A stretch of DNA of 64,000 bases from Phyto melanocephala (lineage: Eukaryota > Arthropoda > Insecta > Diptera > Rhinophoridae): assembly GCA_941918925.1 (NCBI GenBank), contig OW799236.1, positions 64,442,685 to 64,506,684 on the forward strand. The letters run 5' to 3'. The notes under the pieces are model-generated. The model saw nothing but the letters and a program-made list of their open reading frames with translations, was not told the origin of the DNA and ran no database searches. Position 1 is the first letter of the stretch, and each line of letters opens with the position of its first letter. Shown here piece after piece: positions 38,701 through 50,700 of the stretch. The position numbers and the translations under genes are program-made.

Positions 38701-41700
38701 TTACCAGTTATCATTATTTAATTAAATTAAAATCGACAATCTTTGCTTTTTTACGGCAAATTATTGTCTTTTGCTGTAACATACACATATTGATTGTACT
38801 TAACAATTTAATTGCAATTTGTTACCAATATTTTTTACATTGTCTCGTTTATTTGTAAATTTTCTTAAATTTTTCAAAATTTGTGTTAATTTTTTTGACA
38901 TCTCAAACTTTTAAAATAATAAAAATTTATTCAGCAAGAAGAAGAACAGTTTAAATCAAATAATTATTAAAAAACAATCATACCTTGATTAATTTGTATC
39001 ATACTGTTGTCTCACCTATTACAGTGTGGAACATTTTTGGGATTATTGTCTGGGGGGTGAGAAATTCCAAGTCAGGGTGATGGTACTAGGTCAGTATAGT
39101 AAAACCCTCAAAGGGTTTGGCGTTTGTATGTGTCAGTTTTTTTATGACATTTTAAATTTTTTCCTTATCTTGATGTTTTTTCGCTTAGTTGTAACATTTT
39201 GGCAAAAACGTAGTTTAACATAACTCGAGAAAAACTTGTCCGATTTTGATGAAACAAATTTAGAAAAATTAAGAATTACAATTTCTTTAATCCGTTCATA
39301 TAACGTTTTTCTAATAATCAACAGTTTTGCCGGTAAAAATAAATTTGTGGAAAAAAAAAATATTTTTTTGCCTAAAAATTTAAATATTTTTTTTTTTTAA
39401 ATTCATAAAAAATCCAAAATGGAAAAAAGTGCCAAAATTAATTACTTTCGCGTAAAGTCACATAAATCATGAGCAAAAAAAGGCATAGATGATGAAAATC
39501 GATGCACGCGTTTCTCATTTATTCACAATTAGGTAAATGTATGAATTTAAAAAATTTGCTCCAGATATGCACAACATTATTTGGAGAAAACATTGACACT
39601 CACAAGCCGAACTCTCTCATATTTTTCTACTGTACTAAAAGAGAAATATTGATGTGGCAACACTGGTTCTGTAATGTTCACATAAAACATGCATTGTCAT
39701 TATACTTCTTCTCTTTCTCACACTGGTTCTGTGATTTTTGTCATTCAACAAGTGCCGACGAACGCGATCAGTAAAAGTGATTTTTCTCCAGTTTTTTAAA
39801 AGTGAACAAAAGAGAACAGAATATGGAACTGTGCAAGCCAGATATAAATAGCTTTTGCTACTGCTGTGGTCAATATGTCTCAACACATAAAAAAAGGGGA
39901 AATTTCAGTACTGATTTTGTTCAAACATACGAGATGTACTTCAACCAAAATGTTATAGTGAACGAAAATTGGGTACCAAATATAGTGTGTAAAGGCTGCT
40001 ACAACCGTCTAATGGATTGGAAAAATAGAAGACGTGAAAGTATGCCATTCGGTATCCCAATGACTTGGACTAATCCTGGCGAAGGTCACAATCCGTTGAA
40101 TTGCTATGCATGTGCGAATAAAGGAGCCGCAAAAAGGATAAGAAAATCGTATAATTACGTTGGTGTTGCAAGTGCCGCAACACCATTGCCTCATTCGGAC
40201 CACATTCCTGTGCCAAAAGCTTCTAGGCCAGATATTTTCTCTTCTACGACTGCTCCGACATATCATGCACGTGATAATCCCCCATATGAGCCATCAGTAT
40301 CCAATGAGCCAATTTTAATAAATCAAAATAAGCTTGATTCAATTGTTGCCAAGTTGGAATTAACAGAGCATAAATCGGAAGAGCTGGCTTCCATTTTGAA
40401 ATCAAACTATTTGTTGGCACCCGGTCTGAAAGTCACAGCTTATCGAAGTCGTCAGGCAACACTCCAAAGTTTATTCCTTGTGAATGATGAAAAAACTTCT
40501 GCATATTGCCCGGATGTAGGAAAATTGATGGACGCAATGGAAATAAAATATGAAGCAGATGACTAGAGATTATTTATTGACAGTTCAAAACTCAGCTTGA
40601 AGGCGGTTTTACTGCATAAGATTAATAAAAAACCTTCAGTTCCAATCGCCTATAGTACAGAAACGAAAGAAACATATGATGCACTGGAAAATATTTTAAA
40701 AATGGTTAACTACGCCAAACATATGTGGCGCATATGCTGCGATTAAAAAGTTGTAGCAATGCTTTGCGGTCTTCAAAGCGGCTATATAAAATATATGTGC
40801 TTTTTGTGCGATTGGGACACACGATTTTCCAGTGACCAATATGCATGCCACGGATGGAAACTCAGAGAGCACAGCAGGTTACAAACGGCCAATATTATTC
40901 GTGAGCCTCTAGTGCCGAAGGAGAAGATATTGCTGCCTCCACTACATATTAAACTTGGAATTGTTAAGAATTTTATCAAAACTGTAGCCAAAAGAGATAA
41001 AGTTTTCTTGTGTTTGAAACTAATTTACCCGAGACTCAGCGAAAGTAAAATTAAAGAAGGTAAGTTATAATATCACATTCATTTCCCATGAATTTCCATC
41101 TTAACAAATTGATTTTTTTCAATCAGGCGTACTAAATGGTCCAGATATACGAAAGCTGATTAAAAGTGACGCATTCAACAATATTTTGATTGACGCTGAA
41201 ATGAATGCATGGCAGGCAATCGAAGAAGTAATAGAAGGCTTGTTGGGAAAGCATCGCTCTAACAACTACGATGTTTCTGTCGCAAGGATGTTAAGAGCAT
41301 TCTCGGAAATTGGTGTCCACATGTCCTTGAAAATCCATTATTTACATCATCATCTGGACTACTTCAGCAAACAATTGGCCACCGAATCTGATGAACAAGG
41401 TGAACGCTATCATCAAGTTGCTATGCCATTTGAAATGAAGTAATACTGATTTTTTATATTTTCAAACTCATTTTAATAAAACAAAAACTTACAGATATAG
41501 AGGCAAAAAGTCGCCGAGTGCAATAATTGCGGAAATTTGCTGGTGGAGTAAGCTTGTGTGGCAAGACAATGATGATCTTGATGAGAAAGAATTTTCAGGA
41601 GATGCAGAAGGGCCAACAGTGGTGTCACACATTGACATTATGTGTGGTTCAGAAACTGATGATAGCGATTAATGCGATGCCACTAGTCCCGAACAACCAC

Positions 41701-44700
41701 CATCGAAAAAGTCTAGGCAATATTTATTAAAATAAATAAACACAAATAAATAAAATAAAAATAAAAAATTATAAAAATGTTTACTTAATTTTTTTTGTAG
41801 TTTATGGCCAGAAGTCTGGAGTTATTGGGGAAAATTTATAAAAAAGGCGATAAATGACACTTTTTTGAATAAAAACAAATATCAATATTCTTGTCAAAAT
41901 GGGATACCTTCACTTAATTGTAAATAAAAGCAGAACGCGTTAATCGATTTCTATGATCTATGTCGCATTTTGTTTATAGTTTCTGTGACTTTACATGAAA
42001 TTAATAACACTTGATCCTTTTTTCCATTTTGGATTTTTTATGAATTTAAAAAAAAATATTTAAATTTTTAGGCAAAAAAATATTTTTTTTCTCCACAAAT
42101 TTATTTTTACCGGCAAAACTGTTGATTATAAAGAAAAACGTTATATAAACGGATTAAAGAAATTGTAAAGAAATTCATCAAAATCGGACAAGTGGTTCTC
42201 GAGTTATGTTAAACTACGTTTTTGCCAAAATGTTACAACTAAGCGAAAAAACATTAAGATAAGGAAAAAATTTAAAATGTCATAAAAAAAAAACTGACAC
42301 ATACGAACGCCAAACCCTTTGAGGGTTTTACTATACTGACCTAGTACCATCACCCTGACTTGGAATTTCTCACCCCCCAGATTGGCTGTTGTACTGTGTT
42401 TTTTAATGATTATTTGTAATTTTTAATGCTTTTGAATATGTTATTTTTGCCAAATTATTTTTTTTAAATAATATTATTTTTAAATGATAACCATTTTGAA
42501 ATTTTTACGAAAAGTAAACATTGAATGATACAATTCAACCAAATACTTGATTACCGTAACAAAATATATGATGAAATGAAACAAAAATAACTATTACTTG
42601 TTTTCGACAAAAAAATATTGTTATAGAAACTATAATATGACCGTCGTGATCATGTCGTAACCATGGTTTTTCTTTGCGTGTGTTTACTTCTTTTTGTTTA
42701 TGTTCCAAATTTTTTTTTTCAAAATGTGTGCATAAATTGAAAATGAACAAATCGTGAGACTAAAGAAATGTCATCACAGGAACCAAAAGAAAGCATCATG
42801 TCCACTTATATAATTCAATTCCAGAGTTTCTTAGTAAAATCGTAGCGCGTCCATCTTATGTACTACCAGAGTCGACCCTCTAACGCCTGATGATCAATTC
42901 GCAATGACTGCTTCGGCAAACAATTAGCCAATACCTGAACGCCAGATCGTCCGAGAACATGTAAAAATTAAAGGATTTATATCTCGTAGAGGTGGCGTCA
43001 ATTTGTGCAGTTTTATAGTACTAAATTTTTTTTTGCATGGTTTTCTATTGTCGTTGATATATGTATGTAAGTCAGTAAACCGCGAATGCCCTCGCAGGCT
43101 TCAGTCGCAAGATTGGACCTTTTTTATTTGCAGAGCATATTTTCTTATGCTTCTATTTTAAGAAATTAATTTAAAATGTCACCATATTTTCATTATAATA
43201 TTGCAAAACAACGAATATTGTTGTTGTTGTTGTTTTAGCGCAACGAAAAATACGAACAAAAGAATAAATGAACAGTAAAGATAGTATTTAATGGTACTGT
43301 CGTTAATTTAATTATGAATCGTACTTTTTGGGCTGAATTATGCGGCGTATTAATGGAATATTAAATTTTTCGGGACCTGGTCACCATGACGTATTAATGT
43401 GAATTAATGCGATATTTTATACAAAATACTTTTTAATAAAAAAGGCTTGTTTAATGCCATTTTAAAATCGAAGCACACATTTAAATATCCGTTTTATTTC
43501 GTGGTTAAAAGCGCATGAAAACTTTTGTAATTTTATGTAATCAAATTCTTTGTATAACGATTCTATAATTAAGCGCTTCCTATCTCTAAATTTAAATAAA
43601 ACAAAGTGTGTGTAACTCAAAGCCTAATTCGTTAATTTTCCCTTAAAATTATCATACGTTAATTTCTCCCTAAATAAAAACCTTTTAAACGCTTTAAATT
43701 ATGAAATAAAACTTTTCGTAATGAAACAACAAAAAAAGTAAAATCGTCTCTATATAAAAATCCAATTCGTCGTGAATTGTATCATTTAATTTACAACTCA
43801 AATAGTTTGATTTATTTATCGATGTCCGCCGCAACTTCGCTGGGTGGCGCGTATTATGGTTAACGCAGAAAACAGGCAGAATTTTACAGATGACTAAGGT
43901 TATGTTGACTTTATGTGGCGCTGTGGTTGTTTTTTTTGGTTTATTCGTAAAGACCTGCCCCTTAAGAAAACCCCACAAGATAATAGATAGATAGTTTTAT
44001 CGCAAAATCTCGGAGATTAGTTCAGATCATTTTTTTTACGTGAAGTGAACAAGTCCTAAAATCGCTTTAGTTGGTGTCAATATCATTTTATTTAGGCCAT
44101 CAGATGATGTTGGCCTGAAAGTAAACCTACACACCAGATGGTGATTTTTTCGGGATGCACTGAATGCTTTTGGATCTCATGTGGATTGGTATCGTCTCAA
44201 ATTCTACAATTTCAATTGTTCACGTACCAATTCAACTCGAGTTTTACCCAATAATTTCATACCTAATACAACAATCTATTTTCAAGTTTATTTTCTTAAA
44301 ATTTAATTAGATTTCGAAATACAGTTTACAACTTGTCTATTTAACCCATATCGACTGAGAGTAAGTAATATATACGATAGAAGTCTGAAAAGTCTTAATG
44401 AATGTGTAATTATTTTTTTTTTAATTAACTGATCTTAATTTTAATAAATTTTAATTGATACAATATTTTATGTATAAAAAAAAACACTTAATTTAGCTGC
44501 TAATAAAGATTTCTAAGAAATTTAGTTTCTGTTTTTAGGGAACTAGTATGTAAAGTAGTACACAAATTTATCAAAAAAAAAAAAAAAAAAATCCTTTGCA
44601 CATAGGTTTCCTTTAGTTTATATATAAAAAAATAATAAGAATTATTCAAACAGATTAAATATTTTATGTAGCGATAAGTAAAACTTTTACTGAATATAAA

Positions 44701-47700
44701 AACTTAAAACAAAAGTTATTTATATATGTATCTTCTATATATTTATTATTGTTTTGTTTTATTTCTAGGATTTAAATGTACATGTTAAATTGAACGTTTA
44801 GCTTAAATGAAAAACTTGTAGTAAGTATTCATGAAAACCATAAAAACAATTTTATTAAACAAAACTGTAAGCTTGCTATTCAAGATAAGAAAATCTTAAC
44901 TAAACGAGAATCATAAATAGAGTTTGAAAAACCAAAATATTCACTTAACATAACGAGCTTGTTTTTAAAACTTGTTAAATAAAAAAGGATTTTTTTTAAA
45001 CTAAAAGAGATGTTTTTGTATCAACTACTTTGTTAACAAAAAAAAAAAAAAATAAATAAATTAATTAGATTTATATAAAAGTTTTATAAATTGTTTATAA
45101 AAGATTTCAAATTAGATATTTTAATAAAAATAGTTTTTGATCTCTACAATATTATGGTTTTCCGGATAAAGCCTTTGTCATGTATTTGCCATTATCGAAT
45201 TTTAAATATAATTTTACGTAATTATTATGCAGATAAAAAATCTCTAGTGTAGCTTTAATGTCTAAAGTGTATAAATATTTTATATTTTTAAATTGAGTAA
45301 AACCACACAGGTCAACAGCAAAAAAAGGCTTTGATAACCACTATATAGATTTAACGCATCATGGATACCTAAGAACAAAAATGGTTACATTTTTCAATTC
45401 TATGGATAATTTTTAAGTGAAATTCAAGATTTTTTTAGACGCTTCTCCACATAATCAATGATTACTCAAAAACGGTCAGTCCGGTATTATTAAAATAAAC
45501 TTAAAACAATTAAGATTTACTTAACCTTTAATCTCTTATATACTGCGTTTTAATCTGCTCAGTAGTTTCGGAGTTATAATAAAAAACAAATATACATAAA
45601 ACTGAGTAGTTAATGTTCTTCTTCTAGAAAGATTTTTTTGGAAAAATTTGCATTTTGATATTAGCTATTTTTTTTTTTGTAGCAACTTTTTAATTGCCTA
45701 AACATGTTTCCTCATAAATATTTTAAAATTTTCCTAATGATATTTATGATTTTATTTAAAACTCATGTTGTGTAATCAATTCTCTTTGGAAATTTTTTTT
45801 GGAATTTTTTTGTATAAAATTTAGCCATTTTTGGTCAGGTGTGTGTAATTTGTAAAAAAAAAAACAAATAAAAAACCCCTCTAAATTGATCACGCTTTAG
45901 AGTGAAATACATAAAAAAACTTATCTTTTACTGTACAAAAACTTTTCATTTTACAGTTTCACATAACGAAATTCAGAACGATAATCGTGAAATTCCTTAA
46001 TAGTGGCATATAGAAGTACAAAATGTAACCGTATTTTTTTTTTTTTGAAAATAAAAAATAATAAAAAATTTATTAAAAGCAAATGCTGTCTCTATTTAAA
46101 AAAATCTTGTGTCATTTGCCACCCTGTTGATTGGCTGTTATTCGTTATTCGTTTGTCATTTAAATAGCTTTTGAGTTTACCGTTAGTAACTGTTAAGTAA
46201 AACAAAATCCAAACTGTTAATTTATCGCAGTGTTGTTATTGTAATATACATACATTCATACAAAAATAAACATAAACACTACACAAAAAATTAATTCTAC
46301 ATAAGAACATAAGTACATACATTTGTATGTATGTTGGTATATAAATATAATCACTAAACAAATAAATTTAGTTTAATATATCGTACTACTAACATATTGC
46401 CAAATATTAATACAAAACAAAAAAAAAAAAAAAAAAGAGAAAAGAAAAGAAATAAAATCAAAAGCTACAAATAAATATTACATTTTTAAGACACATACAT
46501 ATGTACATACTTATTTGTGTTTGCCTTTACTTTTCTTTAAGAATTTTTTTTTTTATTTTTTTTTAAATTGAATTATTGCATTTAAATTTTTAAAATTTTA
46601 TAACAATTGAATTATTTTTTTTTAGGCAAAAAGGTTTTAAGTTTTTTATTGGGTTTTACTTAATTCTTTCTTTCTTTCATTTGTTATAAACAACTTAAGC
46701 TAAGCACAACCGCTTCCAATCGAAATCATTTGATGTTTAGGCAAAAATGCATATATTGTTTTGTTTGTATTAAGCAAAAACTGCAGTTTCTGACTTAAGA
46801 TCTTTTTGCCTAACATTTAAGAGAGTTAATATAATAATATTTTTTAAATAAGTATATCTTTAAATATTTTAAATTACTAAGTCAAACAACATTCTTGTTT
46901 TCTAAAAATTCTGCTTTATATTGGCTATTAAGTTGAATTGATGTTATTAAAATGACAACTATTATAAACAAAAAGATATTTAAATTATATTATTAATAAC
47001 ATTTTTTATCTCGTTTACTTTTTGGGTTTTGTGCAGCAATTTATGAAGTGTTTGTTTTATTTTAAAGCGTTATTTATTATTAATATTTTTATTTAAAGAT
47101 TTGTGTATTATTTTTGCTTCTATATTTAAAAAAGTTATAAAACAAAATAATGGCATTTGTGGTTGATTTTTATTTGCTTAGTTCTTTTATTGGAACTATA
47201 ATCTTAATATTTGTAGCTCATTGTATTTTTTACACAACAAACAATTTTAATGGATAATATGGAGTTTTAAGCTACAAACACAACTTGAACGAATGATGAA
47301 GCTTTTGTTGCCAATATTCGTCTTCGAAAATAAGACATATTTTAAAGTGTGTCAAGCGTAACGAACTCTGGGATAGGCTTATTTGTTATTTTGCAAATTT
47401 GAATGGCAATCGAAGGCTATCGAAATTTTAAAATTCTTATTAGAATCTCTATACCAAAAGCACTGCGAACTCGATGGTCGAGTTAAATTTCGATCGTGAA
47501 TAAATGCCGTAATTTGCCCCCGTTTTTATCATCCTAAATATATAACATTCTCCGAATTTACGCAACAAATTTCTGTGGTGTGAAATTCGTCATTCGTTCC
47601 AGTTGTGTTTATAAAGAATGAGATCGATAAAACCCTAACACGAATAAAACGCAATAACTTTGAAACGAATTAATCCATTTTAATGAAAATAGCGTGGTTT

Positions 47701-50700
47701 AACAATAAAATAACAGTAAATTAAAATATTAATGCTTTTTGTAAAAATGCAGTTTTTTTTGATGAACTGTTTCACCTTTTCCGGAATTGAGACCATGAGG
47801 GTTTTGATGGTATCCTTAGTAACTTTATTGCTGGAATAAGACTGCTGGAATAGCAACTTGTTTTGTATCCTTCAGCACTCTTTTGACTAAAGCCGAGTAA
47901 CGTTCGATGGGCCTTAGTTCTGGACAATTAGGTGGTTTTGCTTCTTTTGGCACTACCACTATATTATTTGTTTCATACCATTCTGCTGCAGATTTACTAT
48001 AATGACACGACGTTAGGTCGGGCCAAAAATATGTTGACTTATTGTGTTTTCGTATGAATGGAAGCAACCTCTTCTGCAAGCACTCCTTGATGTAAATATC
48101 AGTGTTGATAGTCCCAGTAGTAATAAATTTACTGCTTACTTCTCCGCACGTGCATATAGCTTGCCAAACTAAGTGCTTCTTTGGAAACTTTGTCTTTTTT
48201 TGGAACTTAAATTGGTCATCGACATTACCTCTTCCATCGGCCACATAATAACTTCGCCCTGGGAGCTGAGAAAAGTCGGCAAGACTCATCATCCATAATA
48301 CAACACTCATATTTGTTGATAAAATTTCTAAGCAGTTCTTTTTTCTTCGAATTTCTGTCTGGCACTTTCTGAACCTTGTAGGACTTAAGGCCTTCATATC
48401 TTTTAACCTTCCTTACAAAAAAATCGGAACAGTTTGCTTTTAAGGCGGCTTTACGGTTTGAGAGGTTGGGATTTTGGTTTAGAAGACTAACAATCTTTGA
48501 AGCTAACTGTGGGTCAGTTATACCTTTTTTAGCTCCACTTCCAGCTTTCCTTTTAATACTACGACGTTCGTTATACACTTTTATCACACGCGAAACTGTT
48601 TGTCGTGACACCTTTATCTCATTTGCAATAGATTTGTAAGTACGACTGGGATTTTTTAAAAAAATTTTTATTTTCAAACAAACTAATAATCCGATTATGC
48701 TATTATTTTGTACACATAATTTGACAAGTTTTTAAATGCAAACTTGATCATAAACAGTTATATTTTTTGTGCATGAAGAAAGGTGGATATAAAAATGTGT
48801 GTTAAGGTTTCACTGATCTCATTCTTTATTATTATTTCAAAATTTATCTATTTTTATTAATTTATTAATAATGTTTTTGTATAAAAAAAAAATCAGAAAA
48901 GTGACTACGCTCACAATCGATTCTTCGTCCTTTTTTTTATTATATCTTTAAACGACTATGGATGTGTTATAATGTGCTGTGCTCTTTAGTCTTGATTTTA
49001 ATTAATTGTAAGCTTTGTTTATGCAGTTCCTTATTTTATTTGTTTTTTGGGTACATATTCGAAAGATTTTTTTTGCTGGAAAAATATTCAACTCCGTACA
49101 CCATATACACCATATGTGTTATTCGATGACTTTTCTATTAGCTACAATCGATAGGTTTAATAGCTTAATTCGTTTCCATATATCATTACCATATAAAGGT
49201 ATTATATATATATGGGGGATATCGAAGCAGACCTCTTCCATAAACGGTTCCCTTTTCGACCCCCTACGTTATCCAGAGATTACAAGGTTACCCCGATCTC
49301 ACTGAGTCCCGTTCCGTCCCAGGCGTTTACTCTAGACTTTTTTATCTTGACATTGCAGACTGATGATTATCTACAATCCTCATCACAGAGTCTTTTGTAA
49401 TCGCCAGCATCTGCCCCAGACTAATTTCCCCCATAGCACTAACATCCAACGTGTGCCTGCCAGTGGTTTTTAGTTTATTGCCAGCCACTGCCGGACATTC
49501 GCATACCACATACGCCGCTGTCTTAGCAGTCTCAAGGCACATTGTGCAAACAACATCCTCCACAACCCCGATCCTGTGCAGATGATATTTGAATGTTAAT
49601 ACTCAATAAAAATATTAAGTATTAACATTTTCTAGAGTGCAATTTTTGTTTGTCGATAGTGATTCTAGATGTTGCTGTTTGTTCATTTATTAGTAAGTAA
49701 TAAGGCAAAATAAGTTTTTACATTCTGTGCTATAATAAATCAGCTGTTTTGTTTCTGTTCAATAAAAACCCACACATAGTTTTTTGTTCTTTTTGCATTC
49801 TGTTCTTTTGCGGATAAATTTGTAGCAAATAGGATTTACCGTCAGTCACAGCCATTTTTGCCTATGACGAAGAAACAGCTGATATTAAATTGCCTTTATT
49901 AGGCTATTTATAGATAAAATCTGACTCCTTTTTATACCCTTCACACAGTGAAAAAGGGTATATATAGGTTTGTCATTCCGTGTGAAATTTCTACAATTTT
50001 CATTTCCGACCCCATAAAGTATATATTTTCTGAAAGCTTATGAATAGGGAAGTCGATTAAGCTCTGTCAGTCTGTCCGTCTGACCGTCTGTCCGTGTGTA
50101 TGTTGAAATCAACTTTTTGAAGCCCCCCGACATCGCTTGGACCCGGGTGAGGTACTAAAATATCAGAAATATTCGGGAGTAGATCGCTATTGAAAATCAG
50201 AAACATCGGTACATAAACAACTGAGATATGAGCAAAAACCCACGACCACCTCGATTTTTTTTCTTTCACAAAAACAACATTACAACAACAACATACATAC
50301 ATACAAACGTGTATACTGGTTAGAGAAAACGTGGCATCGAATCCCAGCTGAGCCAAAAAAAATTTTTTTTTTAAATTTTTTTTTTTTTAATTTTTTTTTT
50401 AATTTTTTATTTAATATATTATTTATATTTTTATTATTTTTATAACCTTCACCTGTGGTGGACAAGGGTATATATAGCTTTGTCATTCCGTTTGTAATTT
50501 CTACAATTTTCATTTCCGACCCCATAAAGTATATATTTTCTGAAAGCTTATGAATAGAGGAGTCGATTAAGCTCTGTCAGCCTGTCCGTCTGTCCGTGTG
50601 TATGTTGAAATCAACTTTTTGAAGCCCCCAGACATTGCTTGGACCCGAGTGAGGTATTAAAATATCAGAAATATTCGGGAGTAGATCGCTATTGAAAATC

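Larger units (their letters stand above)
38608..42683. mobile_element. Outer non-autonomous element carrying a nested transposon
   Basis: The left end cacgcaaagaaaaa...tggttgtggtaacc (from about 38608) is inverted at the right (gtaaccatggtttttctttgcgtgtg, to about 42683). Removing the nested element 39049-42381 leaves about 740 bp without coding capacity. The end similarity is about 25 bp and imperfect, so the boundaries are approximate. Confidence 0.55.

Noticed and set aside
43694..43978. 94-residue minus-strand frame
   Set aside because: No motif, splice context or similarity that I recognise, and composition like the surrounding AT-rich DNA.
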